The notes under the pieces are model-generated. The model worked only from the letters and a program-made list of their open reading frames with translations. It was not told the DNA's origin and ran no database searches. From the NCBI GenBank assembly GCA_944325065.1, contig CALUYS010000003.1, positions 85,403 to 149,402 on the forward strand: a DNA stretch of 64,000 nt. Direction: 5' to 3'. Below are positions 10,829-19,604 of the stretch, in pieces. Origin of the DNA: Candidatus Gastranaerophilales bacterium (GTDB taxonomy: Bacteria; Cyanobacteriota; Vampirovibrionia; Gastranaerophilales; Gastranaerophilaceae). The translations under genes were made by a program, and so were the position numbers. The stretch's first letter is position 1. Each line of letters begins with the position of its first letter.

Positions 10829-11170
10829 TAGTGTTGTGTTTTCGTGTGATGGAAGTTTTCTAATCTTTCATCCATTGTGTGTATAAATAAAAAATCTTAT
10901 TTGAACTTTGTATAACTAGCATATGGAAATTAGTGTGGTTGTATAAAGAACAAAATTTAGTATTTTGTTATATTAGCTTTTTTATTAATTCTAATATAAT
11001 CTTTCTATCTTTGGTTAATGTTTTGTATATGACTCTGTAAATGACTGTCATATGAAAACCTAATAAAATGAACTAAAAGTTAAAGAGGGGGGGGAAAAAA
11101 ATATACATATATACATGAACTGATAATCTCTAATTGTGATAAATAAAGTTAATAATATATTAGCCATATT
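10829..11170. other. Gene-free interval after atpC
   Basis: About 340 bp with no credible ORF. It holds a weak hairpin (GATGGAAG at about 10848 pairing with CTTTCATC) without a T-run, an unusual G8-A7 homopolymer pair (11087-11101), and on the minus strand a short frame reading KTLTKDRKIILELIKKL that could be a relic of an ORF. I cannot assign this relic. Confidence 0.5.
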
Positions 11171-11215
11171 AAACAAAACAGATTTTATTTAAAAAAAATA
11201 AAATCTGTTTTGTTT
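11171..11215. terminator. Bidirectional terminator between atpC and fabF
   Basis: A perfect 20-bp inverted repeat (11171-11190 with 11196-11215) and a 5-nt loop, A-rich on one side and T-rich on the other in both directions. It is placed between two convergent operons. Confidence 0.85.
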
Positions 11216-11236
11216 ATAAATATTTATAAAGTCAAA

Positions 11237-12487
11237 TTAATTTTTATAACGTTTAAAAACTAAAGTAGCATTATGTCCACCAAAACCAAAAGAATTAGTA
11301 ATAGCAACGTCAACGTTTGTTTGAATTGCTTTATGAGGAACATAATTTAAATTAGCTACTTTTTCATCTTGGTTGTCTAAATTGATAGTTGGAGGAACTA
11401 TATTATTTAAAATAGCTTTAATACAAGCAATAGATTCTATAGCACCAGAAGCACCAAGAGCATGTCCTGTCATAGATTTTGTAGAACTTACTTTTAAGTT
11501 TTGATTACTATTCAAATCTCCAAAAACAGAAGCAATTGCATGTGATTCAGCAATATCGCCAAGCCCTGTACTTGTTCCATGAGCATTTACATAATCTACA
11601 TTTTCAGCTAGCAAATTTGCATCAAGAAGAGCATTTTCCATAGCTTTTCTAGCACCATTACCTTCAGGATCTGGAGCTACGATATCATAAGCATCAGCTG
11701 TTTGACCATACCCAACAATTTCAGCATATATTTTAGCACCACGTTTTTTAGCATGTTCTAGTTCTTCTAGAACCAAAACACCAGCTCCTTCTGTCATTAC
11801 AAACCCATCTCTATCGATATCATAAGGCCTTGAAGCTTTCTCAGGTTCATCATTACGTTTAGATAATGTTCTTGCACTTGTAAATCCGCCAATACCTATG
11901 TCACATATAGCAGCTTCAGCACCACCTGATATTATTACATCAGCATCACCCCATTGAATTGAGCGGAATGCATCACCAATTGAATGAGCTGAAGTGGCAC
12001 AGGCTGTAACTACACTTTTATTTAAACCTTTAGCACCATATTTTATAGAAATTTTGCCTGCTCCCATATTGACTATAATCATTGGCACAGTAAAAGGAGA
12101 GCATTTAGTTGGTTTTTTTTCAAGCATAATTCTATGTTGAGTTTCAATTGTATGAAATCCACCTGCTGCTGAACCAAATATTACACCAAAGCGATATGGG
12201 TCGACATTAGCATTTTCAAGATTTGCATCTTTATATGCTTCATCAGCCGCTATCAAAGCCCAGTAATTATATCTATCAAGGCGTTTTTGTTCTTTAGGCT
12301 CGATATAATTGTCTACGTTTACATTTTTAATTTGACCACCTATTAAAACAGTATGTAAATTTGGATCTAAATCCAATTTACTAATACAACTTTTGCCTTC
12401 TTTTAAATTTTCCCATAATCTATCAACTCCAACACCATATGGAGTTACTGTTCCCATGCCTGTTATGACAACTCTTCTTTTAGTCAT
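11237..12487 (-). CDS. fabF: 3-oxoacyl-ACP synthase II
   Basis: 416 residues. The catalytic cysteine is C163 in VTACATSAHS, and the two histidines are in NAHGTSTGLGD and GHALGASGA. FabF condenses malonyl-ACP with acyl-ACP in chain elongation. Gene order and the neighbouring acpP confirm the assignment over FabB. It is the last gene of the minus-strand fab cluster, about 95 bp after acpP, and ends at the bidirectional terminator. A GGGAT precedes the ATG. Confidence 0.96.
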   Translation of the reverse strand: MTKRRVVITGMGTVTPYGVGVDRLWENLKEGKSCISKLDLDPNLHTVLIGGQIKNVNVDNYIEPKEQKRLDRYNYWALIAADEAYKDANLENANVDPYRFGVIFGSAAGGFHTIETQHRIMLEKKPTKCSPFTVPMIIVNMGAGKISIKYGAKGLNKSVVTACATSAHSIGDAFRSIQWGDADVIISGGAEAAICDIGIGGFTSARTLSKRNDEPEKASRPYDIDRDGFVMTEGAGVLVLEELEHAKKRGAKIYAEIVGYGQTADAYDIVAPDPEGNGARKAMENALLDANLLAENVDYVNAHGTSTGLGDIAESHAIASVFGDLNSNQNLKVSSTKSMTGHALGASGAIESIACIKAILNNIVPPTINLDNQDEKVANLNYVPHKAIQTNVDVAITNSFGFGGHNATLVFKRYKN

Positions 12488-12581
12488 TTGTATCCCTTTT
12501 TACTCTATTTTTAAAATAGAGGTAACTTACGAGTTTATGTTCTATTCTCAAATAAATTACCTCCAAAATTTTGAGCTATTA

Positions 12582-12815
12582 TTATAAATTAGCTTCAATA
12601 TAATTTACAGCATCTTTTACGGTAGCAATTTTTTCAGCTTCTTCATCAGGGATTTCAGTACCAAATTCTTCTTCAAAAGCCATAACTAACTCAACTGTAT
12701 CTAAAGAATCAGCACCTAAATCAGCTGTAAAACTTGCGTTTTCTGTAACTAATGCTTCATCTACACTTAATTGTTCAACAACAACTTTTTTTACTCTCTC
12801 AAAAACTGTACTCAT
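12582..12815 (-). CDS. acpP: Acyl carrier protein
   Basis: 77 residues, acidic. The 4'-phosphopantetheine attachment site is S37 in [12 protein letters not shown]. It carries the growing acyl chain for FabD, FabH, FabG and FabF, all encoded in this cluster. A strong promoter lies just upstream, so acpP-fabF can be transcribed separately from the genes before it, as expected for a protein needed in large amounts. Confidence 0.98.
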   Translation of the reverse strand: MSTVFERVKKVVVEQLSVDEALVTENASFTADLGADSLDTVELVMAFEEEFGTEIPDEEAEKIATVKDAVNYIEANL

Positions 12816-12862
12816 TTTTTTTTCCTCATTTTTTATTAATTAACTAATTACTCACATGTTTT

Positions 12863-12890
12863 ATTATACTATTTAAAGATTTTTTTGCAA
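12863..12890 (-). promoter_or_regulatory. Promoter for acpP-fabF
   Basis: On the minus strand: TTGCAA (12890-12885), 16-bp spacer, TATAAT (12868-12863). The leader to the acpP ATG is about 40 nt and contains a GAGGA just before the start. Confidence 0.7.
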
Positions 12891-12920
12891 AATATTATTT
12901 TATAAAACTTATTGATATAA

Positions 12921-13658
12921 TTATATAACAAGTCCTCCATCAACACATAAAACTTGACCTGTAATATATGGTGCATCTACAATTAAAAATTTAGCTGTTT
13001 TCGCAATATCAGAGGCTTCTCCAAGTCTTTTTAACGGTATTGCCTCAACAATTTTACTTGTTTCCAAATCTTTTGTCATATCAGTTTGTATAAATCCTGG
13101 AGCTATAGCATTGACTCTAATGTTACGTGATGCTACTTCCTTTGCCAATGATTTTGTAAAACCAATTACGCCTGCTTTTGCTGCTGAGTAATTTGTTTGA
13201 CCAGCATTTCCATATATACCTACAATTGATGACATATTTATTATAACTCCCTGCCTTTTTTTCATCATAGCTTTTATAATTGGCTGTGTCATATAAAACA
13301 TAGAATTTAAATTTGTATTTATAACATTATCCCAAGCATCATTTGTCAATCTAAGCATCAAGTTATCTCGAGTAATACCTGCATTATTAATTAGAGCATC
13401 AATTTTACCATGTTTTTCTAAAATTTTTGTTATGTTTTCTTTACATTCATCACTATTTGACACATCAAATTTGTATGCTTCTGCATCAACATTTAATGTT
13501 TTTATTTCACTTATAGTTTTATTTGCAGCATCGTCATTTCCTGCATATGTTATAACAATATCATATCCAACTTTTGCAAGTTCTAACGCACATTCTTTAC
13601 CTATACCTCGAGAACCACCAGTGACAACTGCAAGTTTTTTTTCATTATAATCTATCAT
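12921..13658 (-). CDS. fabG: 3-oxoacyl-ACP reductase
   Basis: 245 residues, short-chain dehydrogenase. The NADP-binding loop is TGGSRGIG (13-20), the structural NNAG at 91-94, and the catalytic triad S144, Y157, K161 (YSAAK). FabG reduces 3-ketoacyl-ACP. AAGGAGT precedes the ATG, and fabD ends 10 bp upstream, so it is in the fab operon. Confidence 0.95.
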   Translation of the reverse strand: MIDYNEKKLAVVTGGSRGIGKECALELAKVGYDIVITYAGNDDAANKTISEIKTLNVDAEAYKFDVSNSDECKENITKILEKHGKIDALINNAGITRDNLMLRLTNDAWDNVINTNLNSMFYMTQPIIKAMMKKRQGVIINMSSIVGIYGNAGQTNYSAAKAGVIGFTKSLAKEVASRNIRVNAIAPGFIQTDMTKDLETSKIVEAIPLKRLGEASDIAKTAKFLIVDAPYITGQVLCVDGGLVI

Positions 13659-13668
13659 TTTAACTCCT

Positions 13669-14613
13669 TTATAAACTTAAACTTTCGCAAGTTTTATTTA
13701 AACTATCAATATCTTGAATATTATATACATTTACTTCTTTATTTATTTTCTTTACAAGACCTGAAAGTACTTTACCTGCTCCAAGTTCAATAAAATTATT
13801 GACTCCATTTTCTATCATTTTATTTATACTATCCACCCACTTAACAGATGAATTAATTTGATTTGGCATTTTTTGTTTAAAATCACTCGCTAAAATAGTT
13901 TCACAAGCATCAATATTTGTTATAACAGGAACTTTTGCATCATTAATATTTAAACTTTCAACAAAAGTTTTAAACTCTCTTGAAGCACTATCCATTAATG
14001 AGCTATGAAATGCACCTGAAACATTTAACATGATAACTTTTTTTGCTCCAGCTTCTTTTAAAAGATTACAAGCTTCTTCAATTGCTTTTTCTTCTCCTGT
14101 AATAACAGTTTGTTCTGAAGTATTGTAATTTGCAACTTGAACAATTCCACTTTTGACGTCTAGCAAAACATCATTAATTTTATTAGATTCTATACCTAGT
14201 ATAGCAGCCATTTTGCCAGGATTATTTATAGCTGCTTCATTCATACATTGAGCCCTTCTTTGTATAGCTTTAAATGTATCTTCAATAGACAAAACATTTG
14301 AAGCATACATTGCTGAATATTCACCTAAGCTATGACCTGCAGTATAACAAAGTTCAACATTAGGTTTTTTTTCCATAAATGCTTCTAATGCTGCAATTGA
14401 TACAACTGTTAAAGCTGGTTGTGTATTTATTGTTTGTTTTAATTCTTCATCCGGTCCTTCAAAACATATTTTTGCAATATCACAACCAAGAGTTTTATTT
14501 GCAATTTCAAAAACTTCTTTAGCTTTTATTGAATTTTGATACAAATCAAATCCCATACCTACACTTTGTGCACCTTGCCCAGGAAATAAAAATGCAACTT
14601 TAGTTTTTTTCAT
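13669..14613 (-). CDS. fabD: Malonyl-CoA:ACP transacylase
   Basis: 314 residues. The nucleophile is S95 in GHSLGEYSA, the partner histidine is in VSGAFHSSLM, and the N-terminus has FLFPGQGAQ. FabD loads malonate onto ACP. I use the ATG at 14613 (MKKTKVAF): GGAG lies 10 nt upstream. The longer start at 14622 would leave only 1 nt between that GGAG and the ATG, and would overlap the fabH stop. With the shorter start the genes are 2 nt apart. Confidence 0.95.
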   Translation of the reverse strand: MKKTKVAFLFPGQGAQSVGMGFDLYQNSIKAKEVFEIANKTLGCDIAKICFEGPDEELKQTINTQPALTVVSIAALEAFMEKKPNVELCYTAGHSLGEYSAMYASNVLSIEDTFKAIQRRAQCMNEAAINNPGKMAAILGIESNKINDVLLDVKSGIVQVANYNTSEQTVITGEEKAIEEACNLLKEAGAKKVIMLNVSGAFHSSLMDSASREFKTFVESLNINDAKVPVITNIDACETILASDFKQKMPNQINSSVKWVDSINKMIENGVNNFIELGAGKVLSGLVKKINKEVNVYNIQDIDSLNKTCESLSL

Positions 14614-14615
14614 AT

Positions 14616-15617
14616 TCAACATACTCCTTTATCCAAATTTATAATAGCAGCACCCCATGTCATACCAGCGCCGAATGCACACAATATAAGTTTAGATGGT
14701 GTTATAATTTTACCCTCTTTAATCCCTTCATATAATGCAATAGGAATAGAAGCAGCTGATGTATTCCCATAGTGTTGGATGTTCACAATTACTTTGTTAT
14801 CATCATAATTTAAGCGAGATTGCATTGCTTCAATAATGCGAATATTAGCCTGATGTGGAACCAAATAATCAATATCTTTAGCTTTTAAACCATTATTTTC
14901 AATTGTATCGACTATAAATTGAGGAATTGTCGATACAACAAATTTATAGACATCTTTTCCAAGCATGTTAATATATTGTGGAGTATTTTCATCATGTTCA
15001 ACAATCGGACAACCTTCACCGTTTAATGGTAAAGTTATATAATGTCCTATATTTCCGTCAGACTTAAGATTTACCCCTAATATATCATTATTTTTATCGT
15101 TTGATTGACTTAAAACCATTGCACCGGCACCATCACCAAAAAGCACACAAACAGAGCGATCTTTCCAATCTGTAAATCTTGTATTCGCATCAGTTGCAAC
15201 AATTAATATATTTTTATATTTTTTACTTTGAATATAAGATTGTGCTATATCAAGTGCATATATAAAACCTGTACATGCTGCTGTTATATCAAACGCAAAT
15301 GCATTTTTTAGATTTAAAGCTTTTTGAATTTCACAAGCAGTTGAAGGATATAAATTTTTAGGACAAGACGTTGCACATATAATTGCATCAATATCATTAA
15401 CATCTAATTTAGAATTTGTAATGGCTTTTTTAGCAGCTTCGATGCCCAAAGTAACAGAATCTTCTCCTTTTTTTACAACTCGTCTTTCTTTTATTCCTGT
15501 TCGAGTTGTGATCCATTCATCTGATGTGTCTAAAAACATTGCTAAATCATCATTTGTAACAATAGTTTTTGGTACATGCATCCCAAGCCCTAAAATTTTG
15601 ACTCCAATATTTGTCAT
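14616..15617 (-). CDS. fabH: 3-oxoacyl-ACP synthase III
   Basis: 333 residues. The catalytic triad is C115 (TAACTGF), the histidine in VPHQANIRI and the asparagine in YGNTSAASIP. FabH starts fatty acid synthesis by condensing acetyl-CoA (or a branched primer) with malonyl-ACP. It sits 8 bp after plsX and directly before fabD, the order conserved in many bacteria. Confidence 0.95.
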   Translation of the reverse strand: MTNIGVKILGLGMHVPKTIVTNDDLAMFLDTSDEWITTRTGIKERRVVKKGEDSVTLGIEAAKKAITNSKLDVNDIDAIICATSCPKNLYPSTACEIQKALNLKNAFAFDITAACTGFIYALDIAQSYIQSKKYKNILIVATDANTRFTDWKDRSVCVLFGDGAGAMVLSQSNDKNNDILGVNLKSDGNIGHYITLPLNGEGCPIVEHDENTPQYINMLGKDVYKFVVSTIPQFIVDTIENNGLKAKDIDYLVPHQANIRIIEAMQSRLNYDDNKVIVNIQHYGNTSAASIPIALYEGIKEGKIITPSKLILCAFGAGMTWGAAIINLDKGVC

Positions 15618-15625
15618 AATAATTC

Positions 15626-16699
15626 TTATCCTTCATTAAAATTAAATTCTGCTATTTGTTTGTTTATGCCTGATTCTACAGCTTCTTTTGCAACTCGGAC
15701 AGCATTTTTTATAGCATAGGCTTTAGAACGACCGTGCGAAATTACTGTAACACCTTTCACGCCAAGCAACAAAGCACCACCAAATTCTTCATAATTAATA
15801 CGTTCAAAAATCCTTTTCATAGCTGGTTTTGCCAACATCCCTATAAGCCCAGAAAGAAAATCTTTTTTAAATTCATGCCTTATTAAGTGAAATAACATAG
15901 AAGAGGCACCTTCAATGGTTTTTAATGCAACGTTACCAACAAACCCGTCACATACGATAACCTCACAATTACCTAAAAATATTTCTTTACCTTCTATGTT
16001 ACCTATAAACTGAAATTCTTCAGAGTTTTTCTCCGCACGTTCATCAAATAACTTATATGCCATTTGTGCAAGATTATCTCCCTTACCAGCTTCTTCACCA
16101 ATATTTAATACACCAATTCTAGGTTTTTCAATACCTAAAACATGTTTTGAAAAAAACATGCCCATGACACCGAATTGATATAACATCTCAGGTGTTGAAT
16201 TTGTATTAGCTCCTGCATCAATTAAAACAACAGGCTTTTTCATAGTCGGTAATGTAACAGCTATAGCAGGTCTTTCAATACCATTTAATCGACCAAGACC
16301 AAACAAACTTGCAGCCATAGCTGCACCAGTTGAACCTGCAGCAACAACAGCATCTGAACTACCTTTCGCTACAGCATCAACAGCCAAAACAATAGATGAA
16401 CGTTTTTTCTTTCTAATTGCCTGCCCAGGAGCTTCACCCATTTCAATTACATCTTCAGCTTGCGTTATTTTTATATCAAGTTCTTTTAGGTTAATTTTTA
16501 TACGTTTTGGTTTATAAACACCAGAACCATCATAAACAAAACCTTCATTTGCTATCCTATCAAGTTCTCGCTCAATTTTGTCTTGTTTACCTACAAATTC
16601 AATAGCAACTCCATAATCATGTGCAGCCCAAACCGCTCCATTAACTATCTCACTCGGAGCATGGTCGCCCCCCATTGCATCAATAGCTATTCTTGTCAT
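15626..16699 (-). CDS. plsX: Phosphate acyltransferase PlsX
   Basis: 357 residues. The N-terminal signature IAIDAMGGDHAP and the C-terminal GxxGVTVISHGRS region identify PlsX, a soluble, membrane-associated enzyme that turns acyl-ACP into acyl phosphate for PlsY. I choose the ATG at 16699 (MTRIAID) with GAGG 8 nt upstream; the in-frame GTG two codons earlier lies inside the ribosome-binding spacing. It is placed between rpmF and fabH as in the standard cluster. Confidence 0.95.
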   Translation of the reverse strand: MTRIAIDAMGGDHAPSEIVNGAVWAAHDYGVAIEFVGKQDKIERELDRIANEGFVYDGSGVYKPKRIKINLKELDIKITQAEDVIEMGEAPGQAIRKKKRSSIVLAVDAVAKGSSDAVVAAGSTGAAMAASLFGLGRLNGIERPAIAVTLPTMKKPVVLIDAGANTNSTPEMLYQFGVMGMFFSKHVLGIEKPRIGVLNIGEEAGKGDNLAQMAYKLFDERAEKNSEEFQFIGNIEGKEIFLGNCEVIVCDGFVGNVALKTIEGASSMLFHLIRHEFKKDFLSGLIGMLAKPAMKRIFERINYEEFGGALLLGVKGVTVISHGRSKAYAIKNAVRVAKEAVESGINKQIAEFNFNEG

Positions 16700-16735
16700 T
16701 TCCACTTCCTCTAATATAAAGCCTTTAATTGACTA

Positions 16736-17023
16736 TTATTCTGATTCTTTTTCTTCTTTAGTATTTTCTAAAGTTTCTTCTTTTGTTACATCTTCCTTTT
16801 TAATCTCAGTTTGTACTTGTTCTTTTATTTCAGTCTCTTTATAACCATCAGCTTTAATACTTACAACTTTTCCTTTATACGTGCCACAAGCTTTGCAAAC
16901 TGTATGTGTAGGTACTAAACTCCCACAATTTTGACAAGTTGTAACTTCAACTTTTGAAGCTTTCCAGTTTGAACGCCTATGTCCTTGTTTTGATTTTCCT
17001 GTTCTTTTTTTTGGTACTGCCAT
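16736..17023 (-). CDS. rpmF: Ribosomal protein bL32 with a long acidic tail
   Basis: 95 residues. The first 58 residues are a normal bL32: AVPKKRTGKSKQGHRRSNW and a four-cysteine zinc site CQNC/CKAC (41-54 region). The remaining ~37 residues are a tail made almost only of Glu, Lys, Thr and Val, absent from typical 57-60 residue bL32. The tail is in frame with no frameshift visible, so it appears to be genuine. It follows the DUF177 gene by 5 bp. Confidence 0.93.
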   Translation of the reverse strand: MAVPKKRTGKSKQGHRRSNWKASKVEVTTCQNCGSLVPTHTVCKACGTYKGKVVSIKADGYKETEIKEQVQTEIKKEDVTKEETLENTKEEKESE

Positions 17024-17028
17024 AATTT

Positions 17029-17523
17029 TTATTCCTTTTCTTTAACTATTATTTCCTTAAATATTGCCATTCGTGGATCTTGATTGGCATTTTTTAAATA
17101 TCTTTTTATATTCTCATTATTCTCAATACAATTTATATCACAAACATAATTATTTGGTAAGTTAATTGTTATAATTTCATATAAAAATTTATTTATATCA
17201 AATTCTTTTTCTCCGTTTAAATCATTTATGAAATTACCTTCTTTTATTTCATATTCTTCTGGGTATTTTTCAAGAAGTGAATTTAAAGCATAAAATTCCT
17301 TTATTTCATATGAAAATTTATAATCACTTTCTTTTAGACATCTATTACAAGTTAGTTTTACAACACCTTTAACATTACCTTTTATTTCCATAATATTATC
17401 ATATATTTTAAAATATAATTTTGCTTTTAATGGATAAAAGTTTTCATCAATGTTAATTTTGTCATCAAAGCTTATATAGTATGAATTTCCATTATTTTTT
17501 ATTTCATCAATATTTACATACAT
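17029..17523 (-). CDS. YceD/DUF177 family protein
   Basis: 164 residues. DUF177 proteins are found directly before rpmF in most bacteria; a role in 23S rRNA processing is reported for bacterial and plant members. The family CxxC is present in LTCNRCLKE (residues about 58-66), with a second Cys pair VCDINC towards the C-terminus. It heads the fab/pls cluster. No Shine-Dalgarno lies before the ATG, and the -10 box ends only 6 nt upstream, so its mRNA is probably leaderless. Confidence 0.85.
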   Translation of the reverse strand: MYVNIDEIKNNGNSYYISFDDKINIDENFYPLKAKLYFKIYDNIMEIKGNVKGVVKLTCNRCLKESDYKFSYEIKEFYALNSLLEKYPEEYEIKEGNFINDLNGEKEFDINKFLYEIITINLPNNYVCDINCIENNENIKRYLKNANQDPRMAIFKEIIVKEKE

Positions 17524-17529
17524 AAATAA

Positions 17530-17558
17530 ATTCTAAATAACACTGATTTATTTGTCAA
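17530..17558 (-). promoter_or_regulatory. Promoter of the yceD-rpmF-plsX-fab operon, probably leaderless
   Basis: Minus strand: perfect TTGACA (17558-17553), 17-bp spacer, TAGAAT (17535-17530), then six bases and the yceD ATG (17523-17521). Transcription would start at or next to the A of the ATG. Confidence 0.75.
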
Positions 17559-17573
17559 ATATTTATTATTTAG

Positions 17574-18108
17574 GTAAATCAAAGAAATGATTGTACCACT
17601 ATTATCTAAGATATAACATAACAGGGTGCAAAAAAAGTTGTAGTAAAAACGAAACAATTACAAAACTTAAATTCTAGTGAACGAAATTAAGTAACAATAC
17701 TCCAAGGCAAAGTATATTCTCAATAAGAAAAACAGTTAAAAAAATTAGAAAGACTATTCTTTAGAAATAATATTATATTTTCTAAGTAAGATGGAATTAC
17801 TAAGTTTGTAAAAGTGTTGATTGATAAATGAAACCATATTAAAATACAATTAAAGTATTTAACTTACGATAATATATATATAAATTCTCTAAACATGAAA
17901 AAATTAACAAAACGGTTAACATTAAATCGTATTTTTTTAAGACATATAAAAGCTATGAAAAATGAACAGATTTTAATATAATACAGAAGAAAAAATAGTA
18001 TATGTTGAAAATTGGATTAACAATAGCCCAATTAAACTTCCTAACGATATTTCATATTAACAAGTTTTTCAACTTCATCGTGTTGCGATTAATTATTGAA
18101 TTAACTTT
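17574..18108 (+). mobile_element. IS30-family insertion sequence remnant
   Basis: The interval has no intact ORF, but in shifting plus-strand frames it reads transposase-like pieces: KINKTVNIKSYF (near 17910), then DFNIIQKKKIVYVENWINNSPIK (near 17970-18035). The last resembles the C-terminal part of IS30 transposases, where a conserved Asn-x-Arg-Pro follows the helix. The ends look like degenerate inverted repeats: GTAAATCAAAGAAATGATTG at 17574 against GTTGCGATTAATTATTGAAT at about 18082. A second, better-preserved copy lies at 63541-64000 in the other orientation. The element is dead and internally deleted: about 530 bp against roughly 1 kb for a whole IS30. Confidence 0.7.
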
Positions 18109-18224
18109 TTTTATTTATGTAAAGTTTTGTAAATTTTTTCTTATGAAATGAAATCTCAAATTTTTTATTGTTTTTATAAATAAAAGAATAAGATAAGGCA
18201 AGAGAAATTTTAGGAGCTTTAAAC

Positions 18225-19430
18225 ATGAGTGATTTTGGAATTAATCTAACATCTAGTACACCAAGTATAACTAGTTCTAATGAAATAGAACCATCACCAA
18301 CAGCTACAAAACTTAAAGAAGGTCTTTTTACTAATGATGGACTAAACAATACAGAAGATGATATTTCTTTTAATAATACAAGTGTAAATCCTCCTTTTGG
18401 TAACGGAGAGTTTGATAATAGCGATTATATCCAAGATATAGATGAAAGAACTTGGCAGAATGTAGACATAAGCTTACTTAATGATTTAAGTTTAATTGAC
18501 AATCAAGAACTTTTCCCTAAGGAAAAACTTATGGCGATGGCAGCACAATATTCTTTGGGCAATCAAGAATTAACAGCTGAAATAAAACAATATTTAGAAA
18601 AAAAATTTAATATAAAAATAAATGATCCACCAAATGAAGGGAATGCATTTAGTTCGATTGATTCTTCATTACTTACTCCAAATGTTATTAAAACACTTTC
18701 AAATACTCAACTTTTAATTTTAATGGAAGCATACACAAATGGAACTCAAGTTCTTACTGAGTCACAACTTCAATATATAGGTACTCGTGGCATAAATAAT
18801 ACTCAAGCTCCTTCTGAAGAAACAGATGAAATTACAGATTCTAATCTAATATATGAAACTTTTGACCCAACAGAAATAACCTTACAAGAATTTATTGAAA
18901 AATATGATCAACTTAGCCTTCTTGATGAAATTGCCCAAAATTTTTTAGAAGGAAATCAGCCATTATCAACTGAAATTAAACAATATATTGAAGAAAAATT
19001 AGGAAAAGTTCTTGATAAAAAATATACACTACAAGACAACACTATAGAAACTAATGTTGGACATATAATTGGTAATGGAACAAAATTGTCTGATATACAA
19101 ACTCAAGAATTAGATAGTGATATAATACCAGACATTGTTCCTCAAGGTAATAATCCTTTTGGAATTGAATCTTATAATTTTTCAAATGATAAAATAAAAG
19201 CAATTTCAAGTGATACTTTAATAAATATTCAACAAAGTGTTCTTGAAGAATATATCGAATTATATGAACAAAACAACAGTTTAATTGAATTTGCAGATGA
19301 ATTTACAGAATCACAATTTATGCAATTATATAATGATTATAAAGAAAGATATAGAGAAGAAAGTGAAGATTTACCTGATGAAGTTAAAAATAAACTAGAA
19401 GCAAATGCTGGTGGTACTGGAACTACTTAA
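18225..19430 (+). CDS. Repeat-containing acidic protein, function unknown
   Basis: 401 residues, acidic, no signal peptide and no membrane segment. AGGAG lies before the ATG. Three imperfect repeats of about 45-50 residues are visible (about 81-131, 146-190 and 212-261). Each runs from a helix with Leu-Leu-x-x-Leu to a turn rich in Gly-Asn-Gln, then a Leu-Thr-x-Glu-Ile-Lys-Gln-Tyr type helix (LTAEIKQYLEKKF and LSTEIKQYIEEKL are the clearest pair). A fourth, weaker unit may lie at 320-385. Between repeats are Asn/Thr-rich linkers with NPF (307-309 region) and PPFGN. The N-terminus is Ser/Thr-rich and the C-terminus ends GGTGTT. I recognise no family. It could be a secreted effector or surface-associated protein without a Sec signal; that is a guess. 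Confidence 0.75.
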   Translation: MSDFGINLTSSTPSITSSNEIEPSPTATKLKEGLFTNDGLNNTEDDISFNNTSVNPPFGNGEFDNSDYIQDIDERTWQNVDISLLNDLSLIDNQELFPKEKLMAMAAQYSLGNQELTAEIKQYLEKKFNIKINDPPNEGNAFSSIDSSLLTPNVIKTLSNTQLLILMEAYTNGTQVLTESQLQYIGTRGINNTQAPSEETDEITDSNLIYETFDPTEITLQEFIEKYDQLSLLDEIAQNFLEGNQPLSTEIKQYIEEKLGKVLDKKYTLQDNTIETNVGHIIGNGTKLSDIQTQELDSDIIPDIVPQGNNPFGIESYNFSNDKIKAISSDTLINIQQSVLEEYIELYEQNNSLIEFADEFTESQFMQLYNDYKERYREESEDLPDEVKNKLEANAGGTGTT

Positions 19431-19472
19431 TATCATAATTAATAAATCTAAATAACTGACACTTAATAATTT

Positions 19473-19499
19473 AAAAGGCTCTTAATGTAAGAGCCTTTT
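19473..19499 (+). terminator. Rho-independent terminator
   Basis: 12-bp perfect stem (19473-19484 with 19488-19499), 3-nt loop, and a T-run on the plus strand. It ends the transcript of the 401-residue protein. Confidence 0.9.
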
Positions 19500-19604
19500 T
19501 ATTATAATTGTAAATTTTTATTAATATCATTCATATTAATATATATTAAACATTATCATTGTAATACAATATTGTTAAACATAAACAAAGAAGGAAAATA
19601 AATT

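Noticed and set aside
10829..11170. Possible third IS remnant or transposase relic (KTLTKDRKIILELIKKL on the minus strand)
   Set aside because: The piece is short and shares no clear nucleotide blocks with the two IS30 remnants in the window; I see no inverted-repeat ends.
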